A DNA stretch of 64,000 nucleotides. Origin: a virus. Shown in pieces: positions 21,223-30,198 of the stretch. The stretch's first letter is position 1; each line of letters begins with the position of its first letter. The position numbers were made by a program, and so were the translations under genes. Location of the stretch: positions 1-64,000 of IMG/VR virus record IMGVR_UViG_3300028388_002189; one strand, given 5' to 3'. Under the pieces are notes generated by a model. The model was given only the letters and a program-made list of their open reading frames with translations, searched no databases and was not told where the DNA came from.

Positions 21223-21621
21223 TTAGTGTGTCGTGTAGTTGTCTAATAGTTCTGCAAATACGGAAGCGGGCACCATTACCCAATCCTTTTCTAAGTGGTT
21301 AGGTAAGCCCTCCAAAGTCAAAGCAACCCCCGCCCATTTAGAGTTGAGACTCGCTTGTCTCTTTAACTCTACTAGCACATCTGAAGTGATTGTAAAACGG
21401 TCTTTGTCAGTCAACTTAGCTTGCCATACAAAGAGTTCGTCTTGTAGATCTCCCTTAAAACTGATGTTAGGTAGAGCCCCGCTGTTTGGAGTTGTCTTAC
21501 TGCGCAAGACCTCTTGTAAACGATCTTCATGCACAACTGACCTGCTCTTATTGCACATAGGCTCTTTATCATCAAAAGTGTTAGGGCGAGGTCTTTTGCC
21601 TCCTAGACTGCTTTGTCGCAT
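21223..21621 (-). CDS. Putative small PD-(D/E)XK nuclease (resolvase-like), 132 aa
   Basis: HEDRLQEVLRS, NSGALPNISFKGDLQDELFVWQAKLT and the following Lys/Asp helix fit E...SGA...KGD...QxK, the layout of archaeal-type Holliday junction resolvases and related nucleases. It is directly coupled to recA (TAATG), which supports a recombination role. An in-frame start 7 codons earlier is less likely. Confidence 0.55.
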   Translation of the reverse strand: MRQSSLGGKRPRPNTFDDKEPMCNKSRSVVHEDRLQEVLRSKTTPNSGALPNISFKGDLQDELFVWQAKLTDKDRFTITSDVLVELKRQASLNSKWAGVALTLEGLPNHLEKDWVMVPASVFAELLDNYTTH

Positions 21622-22736
21622 TAGGTGTCTCCATCCATCCAATCAACTTCTCTTCGCCAGATCTCATCCTTCATATCAAAGAAAGTGGGCTCATCGTTGG
21701 CAAGAGCTTCCGCAGTCTTGATCAGTCCTTGGTACTTCTCGCCATTAGGTAACTTGTACCAAGCACCCGTCTTCTCAACGAGACCCCAATATTCACCAAC
21801 CGCCACAATCTGTTCGGCGATATTAGACGCACCTGCAACATAGGGCATAGAGTCTCTAAAGAAGATACTGAAGAGACACGATCTGTTCGGTGGCGCTGTC
21901 TTGTTCTTCTGCATAGTAACTTCCATATCTTGACCAAACGGAGCGCTACCCGACTTGTCCTCGATAAACCCTTTACGTTTAACCTTGCAGATCACACTAG
22001 AGGCAAAGTCAATCCCTTTCCCACCAGGTGAAGTTTCGGGCGAACCGTAAATAACGCCGACTTTATGTCTAATCTGATTGATCAGCAATATGGTAGGTGG
22101 AACCACCTTTGTCATGCCCACAGCGTTCTGAGCGCTAACCCACTTACGCATCGCCTTGTTCATTAATCGAGCATGGACACCAACTTGCCACTTCTCTGAA
22201 GACTGCTCTATCTCAACACTCGGTGTAAGGTGAGCAACGGAGTCTACAACAAGTAGGTCGCACTCGCCCGAACGAATCACGCTGTCTGCGATATCAATGC
22301 CCTGTTCAGCGAACTCGGTACGAATGACATAAGTCTTGTCGTTCTTCATGCCTAGTCTTTCTGCCCAAGAGTTCTGATAAGAACCTTCTGCGTCAAACCA
22401 AACAACGCGCATAGACTCTGGATTGTCACAACACGCTACCTCTGCACCATCCTGTACAATCTCATTCCAAAGTACAAGAGGCTGACCGCAGTTGCGACAC
22501 GTTCTCTGAAAAGACGCACCTATACGGTGTGCAAGCGCTGACTTGCCAGAGGAATACTCACCTTTTAAGGTGATAATCGTACCAAGAGGTATACCGCCGC
22601 CTAGCGCAAGATCAAAACTCATGATCCCTGTCTCAATCCGCTTTCTGACGTTTAACTTGGCAGACTTTGACGCTTGAACAAAGCAATCATCGCCATAGCT
22701 CTTGTTGATCTTCTTGATCAGTGAATCAAGGCTCAT
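21621..22736 (-). CDS. recA: RecA/UvsX-type recombinase with cysteine-rich insertion
   Basis: Walker A GEYSSGKS (59-66), RVVWFDAEGSY, LLVVDSVAHL, and TILLINQIRHKVGVIYGSPETSPGG with the L2/DNA-binding region. The core is RecA-like, but residues 80-103 insert CRNC...ACC, probably a zinc ribbon, between Walker A and the next strand. It forms filaments on ssDNA and drives strand exchange in phage recombination-dependent replication. The start overlaps the upstream 70-aa gene (ATGA). Confidence 0.93.
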   Translation of the reverse strand: MSLDSLIKKINKSYGDDCFVQASKSAKLNVRKRIETGIMSFDLALGGGIPLGTIITLKGEYSSGKSALAHRIGASFQRTCRNCGQPLVLWNEIVQDGAEVACCDNPESMRVVWFDAEGSYQNSWAERLGMKNDKTYVIRTEFAEQGIDIADSVIRSGECDLLVVDSVAHLTPSVEIEQSSEKWQVGVHARLMNKAMRKWVSAQNAVGMTKVVPPTILLINQIRHKVGVIYGSPETSPGGKGIDFASSVICKVKRKGFIEDKSGSAPFGQDMEVTMQKNKTAPPNRSCLFSIFFRDSMPYVAGASNIAEQIVAVGEYWGLVEKTGAWYKLPNGEKYQGLIKTAEALANDEPTFFDMKDEIWRREVDWMDGDT

Positions 22737-22945
22737 TGTTTATTACCCTTCATGCCTTGACGTATCTCAGCCGCTTTAATCTCAAGTTGTCTGTAAACTT
22801 CTCCCCAAGCGCGTTCAAACTCTTTGGGAACATCCTTTACGTCACAGGGAAGTTCGATGCCCGCTTCAATCCCTGCGCTTTCATAGTTACCAAGGTTAAT
22901 CTTCAGAGAAGCGTATGCTTTAACTTTTGCTTTGTCATCACTCAT
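22733..22945 (-). CDS. Hypothetical small protein, 70 aa
   Basis: GAAGGATAAAGAC precedes ATG (MSDDKAKVKAYASLKINLGN). The motif LGNYESAGIEAGIELPCD followed by an amphipathic helix ending in Lys-rich sequence recurs in small phage proteins next to recombination genes, as far as I recall. It may be a ssDNA-associated accessory factor; unproved. Confidence 0.55.
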   Translation of the reverse strand: MSDDKAKVKAYASLKINLGNYESAGIEAGIELPCDVKDVPKEFERAWGEVYRQLEIKAAEIRQGMKGNKQ

Positions 22946-22949
22946 GTCT

Positions 22950-23522
22950 TTATCCTTCTTCTGTATATTCACTTGCGGGTACACCACCTACAAGGTTGCT
23001 GAACTTCTCTTCTACATACTGACAAAGTTCTTTGGTCACTCGGAACTTGTAGTTGTTTAGTGTCGCCTGTTTACGGAATCGTTTAAACGCCCTCACCAAG
23101 ATGTCTACTTGATACTGAGTGTACACTCGCCATCCCTGTGGGTTACGGTAAAGTGCCCTTGGGATCTTTCTCTGGTAGATCAAGTGCTCCAAGCGCTTCT
23201 TGTCGAGCTTTAGCTTCATTGCTACAGCAGTTATCGTGTACATCTTGCAGACATGACCTTTGGTCTGATCCGCAGATAAAACTTTCATCATGCAGTTGTA
23301 TTCCACTTCAACCTCTTCGTTACTCGGTAACTCTGGCGCACTTTGGTAACTGTCTTGTTCTTTCCTAAGACGTGCGGTGCGTCGTTGTCTGTTTACTCTG
23401 TTTCGGTATTCTTCATCATTCTGAAAACGCTTCTTACGGTGCGATAAGATACGTTCTTTATTTTTTAAGTAGTATTCGCGCTGATAGCCTTTTCTACTCT
23501 TGGTTTGTACGTCCTCAGACAT
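22950..23522 (-). CDS. Putative DNA-binding protein with MerR-like HTH, 190 aa
   Basis: The strongly basic N-terminus (REYYLKNKERILSHRKKRFQN) resembles arginine/lysine-rich DNA-binding arms. The middle MYTITAVAMKLKLDKKRLEHL...PRALYRNPQGWRVYTQYQVD looks like a MerR-type winged HTH. It might regulate replication genes or act as an accessory factor. Coupled to the next gene (TAATG). Confidence 0.6.
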   Translation of the reverse strand: MSEDVQTKSRKGYQREYYLKNKERILSHRKKRFQNDEEYRNRVNRQRRTARLRKEQDSYQSAPELPSNEEVEVEYNCMMKVLSADQTKGHVCKMYTITAVAMKLKLDKKRLEHLIYQRKIPRALYRNPQGWRVYTQYQVDILVRAFKRFRKQATLNNYKFRVTKELCQYVEEKFSNLVGGVPASEYTEEG

Positions 23523-23887
23523 TATGCGTCTTCCTTTACTGTCAAAGTCTTGATGGTCTTAACGTCAGAGTATTCTGCGATCTCCATCGGATCGACTAAC
23601 CCCTCTGCGATCAAGTCCTCAACCTTCTTTAGATCTACCTTTGAGGCTAAGAACTTAGTTGTGGGTATACCCTTGTGGAGTAATAAATGTTCGATCCCTT
23701 CAAGGTCATACTTGACCCTTTGAGATGATGACATCACAGCACTGTAGTGCCCATCTTTGAACTTGTTTGTGTCTTCTGCGGATAAGGCAAGATCGATCCT
23801 CGCCTTTAAGTCTTTTTTCTGTGACTCAAGAATCTTAATTTCTTGGTTCACCTTGTGATAATCAATCACTAGTTCTTTGAGTGTCAT
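23522..23887 (-). CDS. Hypothetical coiled-coil protein, 121 aa
   Basis: AGGAGGTTCT is a near-perfect ribosome site for the chosen ATG; an earlier ATG overlaps it. Residues 1-40 form a coiled coil (YHKVNQEIKILESQKKDLKARID), followed by a small domain that may bind a partner. The promoter at 23908-23936 reads directly into it. Confidence 0.65.
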   Translation of the reverse strand: MTLKELVIDYHKVNQEIKILESQKKDLKARIDLALSAEDTNKFKDGHYSAVMSSSQRVKYDLEGIEHLLLHKGIPTTKFLASKVDLKKVEDLIAEGLVDPMEIAEYSDVKTIKTLTVKEDA

Positions 23888-23907
23888 AGAACCTCCTATC
23901 ATTGAGG

Positions 23908-23936
23908 AAGATAGGGCACTCAGTAACGTATGTCAA
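23908..23936 (-). promoter_or_regulatory. Sigma70-type promoter
   Basis: Minus strand TTGACA (23936-23931), 17-nt spacer, TATCTT (23913-23908), 21 nt before the start codon of the coiled-coil gene; the -35 overlaps the helicase stop. Same architecture as the promoter at 9928-9956. Confidence 0.7.
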
Positions 23937-25201
23937 ATAAAATAATAACCTAAGTTAGTGTAGGTCTTCTTCCTTGCATACCAGTAAGCATTCATTATGG
24001 GTATGTTGTGGTCTACAAAGTCTACGACAACAGGGTCTTTTTTATCGGGAGCATCCCTCAGTATACGACCTACACTTTGTGTGATTGATGTTTTCGGTGT
24101 AGCTAATATCAGTGTGTCTAGGGCGGGGATGTCAAGTCCCTCTTGCGCCATCGCATAAGTGCCACAGATGACGTCAGCTTCCGCTGCCCTCTCTCGCTGC
24201 GCTTGTTTCATGCCTCCAATGTAGACTGCACAAGTGAAGTCATCACTAACTTTACTTTTCAACAACTCGCACATCTCTTTTGTGTGCGCGACTCGCTCTG
24301 AGAGTATCAGAACTCGTCGTCCCTTCTTTAAAGCTCGATACGCAAAGTCAACGATGCGATCAGTTCGACCCTCTACTTTAGAGATCATAGTGACCAACTT
24401 TGAAGTGTTCACTTCGCCGTCGTACCTTAAGTATGAGTTCTGTGGGAAAGAGGTATCAGTGTCTATACGCCAGATAGCAGGCTGACGCTTGTGACCTTCC
24501 ATCCAATAAACGATAGGACCTATGTGTAAATAAAACACATGATGCAGTCCGTCCTTACGCTCTGGAGTTGCGGTTAGTCCTATACGATATGCAGCACCAA
24601 AGTTGCTTATCGCATCTTGCCACATAGGAGCAGCGTATCTATGTGTCTCGTCGGCTACAATCGTACCAAACATCTCATAGATCTCTTCGGGATACTCACG
24701 CCTTGGATTGACAATAGACTGCACCATACCAATGACAATATCTTCATCACCTGTAGGTATGGTGTCTCTTTGCCAAAGACCAACCTTAGCGTTAGGAAGA
24801 AAAGTAGAAACACGCTCTACCCACTGATCGACCAAGAAAGACTTGTGAACTAAGACAAGCGCCTTCCGACCAATGCGACGAATCATCTCCAACCCCATGA
24901 CAGTCTTACCTTTGCCACAGGGCGCAAACAGAATAGCGCCTTTACCTGGTCGGTCTAAAGCATTAATCACGGCTTCCACCGCAGGCACTTGCTCATCTCT
25001 TAAGTTAATAGGTTCCATATCTCTTATGGAGTCACCAAGCCAAAGTTGGCTGTCACCATAACTAAAGTCTTGGTAGGCTCTAGGCACCAAGAGTCCGTCT
25101 TCGACTTCTCGAAAGACTTCACAACGAAAGTCACCTTCACCAAACGTCAAAGATTCCTTGTCTAGTTCTGACCAAGAGGTCTTCTTTGCCCAACCTCTCA
25201 T
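23933..25201 (-). CDS. Superfamily 2 DNA helicase (DEAD/ResIII type), 422 aa
   Basis: Motif I APCGKGKT (93-100), Ia LVHKSFLVDQW, motif II DETH (184-187), motif III GLTATPERKDG, motif V EGLDIPALDTLI and motif VI QSVGRILR are all present. It uses ATP to unwind or translocate on DNA, and resembles phage UvsW/ResIII helicases that process recombination intermediates. The ATG overlaps the polymerase stop (ATGA), so both belong to one unit. Confidence 0.9.
   Translation of the reverse strand: MRGWAKKTSWSELDKESLTFGEGDFRCEVFREVEDGLLVPRAYQDFSYGDSQLWLGDSIRDMEPINLRDEQVPAVEAVINALDRPGKGAILFAPCGKGKTVMGLEMIRRIGRKALVLVHKSFLVDQWVERVSTFLPNAKVGLWQRDTIPTGDEDIVIGMVQSIVNPRREYPEEIYEMFGTIVADETHRYAAPMWQDAISNFGAAYRIGLTATPERKDGLHHVFYLHIGPIVYWMEGHKRQPAIWRIDTDTSFPQNSYLRYDGEVNTSKLVTMISKVEGRTDRIVDFAYRALKKGRRVLILSERVAHTKEMCELLKSKVSDDFTCAVYIGGMKQAQRERAAEADVICGTYAMAQEGLDIPALDTLILATPKTSITQSVGRILRDAPDKKDPVVVDFVDHNIPIMNAYWYARKKTYTNLGYYFI
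24254..24267 (-). repeat. Dispersed 14-bp motif, copy 10
   Basis: ACTTTTCAACAACT inside the helicase gene, read as L-L-K-S. Confidence 0.8.
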
Positions 25202-27024
25202 TTTGCTTCTCCCCAAGAATCGCCAATACATGGCTCTGCGATAAGAGGTACATCGAGTTGTACGCAGTTCTCCATCTCATGCTGAAGAGTCGCGCTCACA
25301 CGCTCTGCTAGATGTTCTTTGACCTCTACAACAACTTCGTCGTGTACTTGCCCGATCACTCGGAAGTCAGCGCTTGTAAGACCTTCTGCTCTCAGCCTTC
25401 GATAAAAGTTCCTCATACCGATCTTAATCAGATCTGCCGCGCTACCTTGGACTTGGGTGTTGATTGCTTTGCGCTCGTCACCATTCTTTAGACCGAACTT
25501 AGCGCTGTTGATATTAGGCAAAGGACGATGGCGACCTGTGATTGTCCAAGTGAACCCCTTTCGCCTACATTTAGCGACGAGATTATCTTGGAACTTAGCA
25601 ACACCGCTGTAGTTTTGGAAGTAACGATCAATGTAGTCTTGAGCCTCAGACTCTGTTTTACTTATTGCCTTTGCAAGAGTCTTAGCACCCATCTTGTAGA
25701 TCAACCCAAAGTTGATCGCTTTGGCGTCAAAACGAGCACAGTTACAAGCGTCAGCAGTCATTTGGTGGATGTCGCCATTCTCTCGATAGATCTTAGACAT
25801 AATAGGATCGCTAGACAGGTGAGCGGTAACCCTTAGCTCAATCTGAGAATAGTCAGCTACGATTAACTTATAGCCTTTCTCAGCAATGAAAGACTTACGA
25901 ATCAAGTCGCCTTCTTCAGTTCTCGATGAGGGTATGTTTTGCAAGTTTGGGTTAGACGAAGAGAAGCGCCCTGTACCTGTGCCCCATTGATTGAATGAGC
26001 CATGAACGCGCCCTTGAGAGTCTGCCGCATCGACAAGTTTCTTACAGTACGTTGTATACAGTTTACTGACCTTGCGATAACGCAATACGTCTTTAGCCAC
26101 TTGGCGACCAATTTCTGTAGTCCCAGAAGCGTCTCCAATAGACCAATCTTCAAGAGCCTCTTTATCTGTGCTATAGCAACCGTTTTTCCCCTTAGTGCCC
26201 CGCACGCCCCATATCTTACCTACGAGGTTCTCTGAGAGCCATTGAGTAGAACTGATAAGCGCTCGGTCTCCGAACATCTTTCGGAACTTCGACTCTAGTT
26301 GCTCTGTCTCTTCCTTCAAGGCTATGCCCGCAGTATATAGCTTTTCAGTGTCTACCTTGAACCCGAAGTGCTCCATCTCCTCAACGATTCTCATCATAGG
26401 CATCTCTAAGTCATGAAGTACCTTTGACAACTGAGGACTTAACTGTGGATACAGCCTGTGAGCGAGTTCTAGTAGAAACACAACGTCATCGATGGCGTAT
26501 TTACCCATAGGACCTACAGGGGCATAAGCGTTCTTTCCATACATCTTAAACTGATTGAATGACCCCATCTCTTTACCTAAGACTTTAGGTACTAGGTTCT
26601 TTAACCCATGCCCACCTAGTCTTTCGGGTTCAAGCAACCAACTGACAGCAATGGTGTCCAACACCTCACACTTAAGATTCTCAATATCGAACCCCTCGTT
26701 ACGAAGTACCTTTAGATCAAACTTAGCGTTATGTATCCAAACGCGATTACCTTCAACGAACATCGCCTCGATGAGTCTGAAGGCAACGTCTTTGTCTACG
26801 TTAGACGGTTCGACAGCGAACAGGTCATCCCCACGCTCATGACGTAAGGGGACATACCAACCAATATATTGACCTTCATGCTGTACTGCGAATGAGAACC
26901 CGATACATATACGGTCATGCGAAAGACCATCGGTCTCTGTGTCAAAAGCAAACTCTTGATGAGATTGTATAAAAGACAAGACTTCTCTTACTTGCTCATC
27001 GCTTGTAATGATTGAACTTTGCAC
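25198..27024 (-). CDS. Family A DNA polymerase with 3'-5' exonuclease domain, 608 aa
   Basis: The exonuclease domain has FAFDTETDGL (D28/E30), WIHNAKFDLKVL and YAIDDVVFLLEL. The polymerase motifs are A VADYSQIELRV, B AKAINFGLIYKMG and C QVHDEVVVEV. The start is GTG after AAGGATAAATAA. There is no 5'-3' nuclease domain, as in other phage Pol I-like replicases. This is the probable replicative polymerase. Confidence 0.94.
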   Translation of the reverse strand: MQSSIITSDEQVREVLSFIQSHQEFAFDTETDGLSHDRICIGFSFAVQHEGQYIGWYVPLRHERGDDLFAVEPSNVDKDVAFRLIEAMFVEGNRVWIHNAKFDLKVLRNEGFDIENLKCEVLDTIAVSWLLEPERLGGHGLKNLVPKVLGKEMGSFNQFKMYGKNAYAPVGPMGKYAIDDVVFLLELAHRLYPQLSPQLSKVLHDLEMPMMRIVEEMEHFGFKVDTEKLYTAGIALKEETEQLESKFRKMFGDRALISSTQWLSENLVGKIWGVRGTKGKNGCYSTDKEALEDWSIGDASGTTEIGRQVAKDVLRYRKVSKLYTTYCKKLVDAADSQGRVHGSFNQWGTGTGRFSSSNPNLQNIPSSRTEEGDLIRKSFIAEKGYKLIVADYSQIELRVTAHLSSDPIMSKIYRENGDIHQMTADACNCARFDAKAINFGLIYKMGAKTLAKAISKTESEAQDYIDRYFQNYSGVAKFQDNLVAKCRRKGFTWTITGRHRPLPNINSAKFGLKNGDERKAINTQVQGSAADLIKIGMRNFYRRLRAEGLTSADFRVIGQVHDEVVVEVKEHLAERVSATLQHEMENCVQLDVPLIAEPCIGDSWGEAK

Positions 27025-27046
27025 TTATTTATCCTTGTAAAAGTAA

Positions 27047-27077
27047 ATGCCCCAAAGGGCTAAGATAGGCGGGGCAT
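27047..27077 (-). terminator. Probable terminator after ssb / leader hairpin of polymerase
   Basis: ATGCCCC (27077-27071 on the minus strand) pairs perfectly with GGGGCAT (27053-27047), followed by TTACTTTT. It lies in the 114-nt gap between ssb and the polymerase, the longest gap in this module, and may reduce read-through or act as an attenuator. Confidence 0.5.
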
Positions 27078-27138
27078 CTGTCTTAAGGCACACCCATGCC
27101 CCCCTGCGGTGCGGAGAAACCCATGAACTAGGATAGCC

Positions 27139-27924
27139 TTAGAACGGGATTGGATCGCTTCCGTTGTTACCACTGGTACTACCAAACACTCGGTTCTCTT
27201 GTTGAGGTGGCGTGTTGTTGATCGGACTCTGCCAGTTGTTAGCAGGTTCACTTGTCTGCGCTCCCCAACCATTATGATTAGTAGCACCAAACGAGTTATT
27301 GTCGTTACTCTTACCTTGCTTGAAAGGATCATTAGCGTCTGGGTTGAAGATGGCTTCGATCTCAGACTTTGACTTTGGCTTCAAGATCTCAAGGTAGTTA
27401 AATGGAACATGAACATTTGGATCAAGAGGGAAGTTCTCAGAGTGCTTCTCAAGCATAGAACCACTGCCTGGAGACTTGTCACCCATGCGACTGACCAAGA
27501 AAGTTTGACCGCTTAAGTCCATGCCGCGCTCCATAAATCGCTCAATCTGCTTCCAAACCTGTGAAGACCGCTTGACGACATAGAGGCAGAGTTCGTCTCT
27601 GTGTGCGACGCCATTTCGATCCGTCCACTCAGCATGGTCGATCGCAGTAAGCACAGCAACCTTTGAAGCACGATACCCCATGTCTTTGAGTACATCGTCA
27701 CTTGGATCAATCGGCTGTGTAAACCAGTTTCTCCAACTGCCGTTAAGTTGGAGTTGATACTCATTGTACTTGAATGGTGTTTGTACCTTGAGTCCATCGA
27801 GTTCGATTGTTGGAGTGTCAATGAACGTGATAAGACGCTCGGTGTCATTTGGCATCCAAAAGCGCTTTGTGTATTTCTTCTGTGTGTTTTGGGCAAAGCC
27901 CGCATCGTTATTAAACCAACTCAT
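27139..27924 (-). CDS. Single-stranded DNA-binding protein, 261 aa
   Basis: The start taken is MSWFNNDAGFAQN, six codons inside a longer frame. A globular N-terminal region (to about 190) is followed by a Gln/Asn/Gly/Pro-rich linker and a short acidic-hydrophobic tip GSDPIPF, the SSB tail that recruits partners. The position between primase and polymerase fits. The assignment rests on the tail, linker and context; the OB-fold itself is not obvious by eye. Confidence 0.75.
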   Translation of the reverse strand: MSWFNNDAGFAQNTQKKYTKRFWMPNDTERLITFIDTPTIELDGLKVQTPFKYNEYQLQLNGSWRNWFTQPIDPSDDVLKDMGYRASKVAVLTAIDHAEWTDRNGVAHRDELCLYVVKRSSQVWKQIERFMERGMDLSGQTFLVSRMGDKSPGSGSMLEKHSENFPLDPNVHVPFNYLEILKPKSKSEIEAIFNPDANDPFKQGKSNDNNSFGATNHNGWGAQTSEPANNWQSPINNTPPQQENRVFGSTSGNNGSDPIPF

Positions 27925-27953
27925 CTGTGATCCTTTCGTCAACTATGTTGGGA

Positions 27954-27969
27954 GTAGTATTAATACTAC
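27954..27969. promoter_or_regulatory. Perfect 16-bp palindrome upstream of ssb
   Basis: GTAGTATTAATACTAC reads the same on both strands and lies 30 nt ahead of the ssb start, in the gap after the primase. A -35/-10-like pair TTGTAT-17-TATTAA overlaps it on the minus strand, so it may be an operator (inference). Confidence 0.45.
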
Positions 27970-27989
27970 AAATGTTAGTGTCATACAAT

Positions 27990-28003
27990 AGTTTTCAACA
28001 ACT
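27990..28003 (-). repeat. Dispersed 14-bp motif, copy 11
   Basis: AGTTTTCAACAACT (the C variant) directly abuts the stop codon of the primase gene, in the ssb upstream gap. Confidence 0.85.
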
Positions 28004-28969
28004 TTATAAAAGAGTGGCAGATTGTATTACAGACACAATCTGCTGAGCAGAGCACTCACCGAAGTCCTTCTTTCCCACAGAACCTATATGAGCGACCTTA
28101 GCCATCAAACGGGTAGACAGTAAGTCCTTTGCTTTAGCAAGTCCTCTTTGTCCCGCTTCGTCAGCATCAAGAGCAATCACGACTTGATTGGAACATCGGA
28201 CTAACAGATTGGCTTGTTGCTCAGTTAAAGTAGCGCCCAAGATGCTCACCACGTTATAGTCTTCGGAAAGACCTGCTTGATGTATCGCTTGATCTGCTAA
28301 TAGTGCATCTAAACTACCCTCAACGATGATGGTCGTCTTAGACTTCTTAATGAGATGAGCGCCAAGTAGTTGAGTGCCTTTCTTCATCTCCCAGTAGTTC
28401 ATGTACTTGGGTGTTTCATTAGCGTATGAGCGACCTACTGCGCCCCACAACTTGCCAGAGAAGTCTCTCACAGGGATAACTGCTCTCTTCTGTGATACAT
28501 CAACTCCTACGCCCCAACGCTTACCTGTCTCTAAAGATATACCTCGCCTTTGAAGATACGGAGCAAACTTGCGAGCGAACGGTTCAAACAAACACTCATC
28601 GATCGACTTTGGCTTTGGACTATCGTTTCGATATAGACCCATCGCCTTTAGGTTCTGTATACCAAGCGCGAGATACTGTTTCTCAAGTTCTAGTACAGCG
28701 TCTAAAGCACCACCCCACCTTAAGTCATGACTTGCTAAACGACTAAACAGGTAAGATAACTGACCGCTCTTGAATCGACAAGTGAAGCAGTTAACGAGAA
28801 CTGCACCTTCAGTTACCTTGATACCCATAGAAGGATGACTGTCATAGTTGTTCCTGTGCAAAGGAGTATAGGGCGCAAGAGGACACGGGATCGACAGGTT
28901 TTGGGCACCCTGCCGTACTCGGAAGTTACACTTCTGCAATATGTCTAAAACAGCTTGTTGCTTGTCCAT
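28004..28969 (-). CDS. DnaG-like primase, 321 aa
   Basis: The N-terminal zinc-binding part has C29, H38/H45 and CFTC (61-64). The Toprim domain follows with IIVEGSLDAL, LGATLTEQQ and VIALDADEAGQRG, holding the catalytic acidic residues. It makes RNA primers for lagging-strand synthesis. It is shorter than bacterial DnaG and lacks a clear helicase-interaction domain. Coupled to the DnaB-like gene by a shared base. Confidence 0.9.
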   Translation of the reverse strand: MDKQQAVLDILQKCNFRVRQGAQNLSIPCPLAPYTPLHRNNYDSHPSMGIKVTEGAVLVNCFTCRFKSGQLSYLFSRLASHDLRWGGALDAVLELEKQYLALGIQNLKAMGLYRNDSPKPKSIDECLFEPFARKFAPYLQRRGISLETGKRWGVGVDVSQKRAVIPVRDFSGKLWGAVGRSYANETPKYMNYWEMKKGTQLLGAHLIKKSKTTIIVEGSLDALLADQAIHQAGLSEDYNVVSILGATLTEQQANLLVRCSNQVVIALDADEAGQRGLAKAKDLLSTRLMAKVAHIGSVGKKDFGECSAQQIVSVIQSATLL

Positions 28970-30195
28970 CAGAAACCTACAGGATTCAATCCGCTGTCTT
29001 GTACCTCAGAGAACTTCATGTTTGCCATGTCCCAATCAAGTTCAATCTCTGGGCGTGAACCTTCACGCTGCTTCAACACTCTTAAGGTCATACGCTTATC
29101 AAGTCTCTGATCTTCGTCTTGAAAGAGACCAAGGATCACATCAGCATCCTTAGCAATGTCACCATAAGCAATATTTGAAGCGTCACCTTTTGCGTTATCA
29201 GCGCTTCGGTTAAACTGCACAGTTGCAATGATCGGAATCATCACTCTCTTAGCGAGTCGCTTCATGTCTCGACTAATGTTACTGATCTTCAGCCAGTTAT
29301 CTCTAGCTCGCTGATCATCATCCATTAGGTACATACCATCGATAAAGATGATGTCGGGCTTATGGCGTTCGATCTTCGCCGCGACTTGAGATACGCCACC
29401 TGTCTCTTCACCTACGATCATGAGCTTGCCGTTAGGCAATCCATTCTTGACCTTTTGTCGCCACTCGGTCTCGATGAACGAGTTCAAGTTACCGCTTCGT
29501 AAGTCTTGGTAGGGCAGATTATACTCTAGCGCGTCAAAACGTCTCGCGACCTGTTTAGAAGGCATCTCTTTGGTGAAGTAAAGAACACGCAAACCGTCTT
29601 GGTAGTTCTTGTGCGCCATGATGTTTGTTAACCAAGTCTTACCAACACCCTGTCGAGCAACGACAAGTATAAACTCACCGTCATGCCAACCCTGTGTGGC
29701 ATTGTCGAGTGTCTGAAAAGGTGTTCGATACCCATCAATACCACCCTTCTTTTGTATATCGAGGTAGTCATTGTAGCGATCTTCAGCAGAAGCACCCCAA
29801 TCAAGATCCGCCTCGCTTGCGGTAGCGTCTTCGATTTTCCTAAGCGCATCTCTTAAGTCATCAACCGCAGACTCGACTTCACGTTTATTTAAGTTGTCGT
29901 AAGCGCTCTGAATACCAACTAAGGTCAAGTTGAATGCGTGTTTACGCTTAAGTTGCTCTACATAGTAAGAGAGCGGTTCTGGTGCTGGGAAGTCCCAAGA
30001 GTATTCTTGGAACTGTGCGGTGATCGCCTCGTCAGTAGGACCTGTCCCATGTGCCTTCATGTGCTTGAGAGCGTACTCCCAAATGTCTCTTGCAACGCCA
30101 CTGAACATTTCGGGTATGACCGCTTGATCGATCGCCTCTGCGTATAAGGCAGTGTTTTCAGCGCACTTGTCTATAATCTTCTTTTCAATATCCAT
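28969..30195 (-). CDS. DnaB-like replicative helicase, 408 aa
   Basis: The N-terminal all-helical domain (1-125) is followed by GWHDGEFILVVARQGVGKT (Walker A at 180-188), VLYFTKEMPSKQVARR, PDIIFIDGMYLM (Walker B), IPIIATVQFNR and the R-finger region ILGLFQDEDQ. It is a hexameric 5'-3' helicase opening the fork, next to primase and its loader. Confidence 0.92.
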   Translation of the reverse strand: MDIEKKIIDKCAENTALYAEAIDQAVIPEMFSGVARDIWEYALKHMKAHGTGPTDEAITAQFQEYSWDFPAPEPLSYYVEQLKRKHAFNLTLVGIQSAYDNLNKREVESAVDDLRDALRKIEDATASEADLDWGASAEDRYNDYLDIQKKGGIDGYRTPFQTLDNATQGWHDGEFILVVARQGVGKTWLTNIMAHKNYQDGLRVLYFTKEMPSKQVARRFDALEYNLPYQDLRSGNLNSFIETEWRQKVKNGLPNGKLMIVGEETGGVSQVAAKIERHKPDIIFIDGMYLMDDDQRARDNWLKISNISRDMKRLAKRVMIPIIATVQFNRSADNAKGDASNIAYGDIAKDADVILGLFQDEDQRLDKRMTLRVLKQREGSRPEIELDWDMANMKFSEVQDSGLNPVGF

Positions 30196-30198
30196 GTC

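Noticed and set aside
27060-27332. 90-aa minus-strand frame overlapping the ssb end
   Set aside because: Runs through the terminator hairpin and is a shadow of ssb in another frame.
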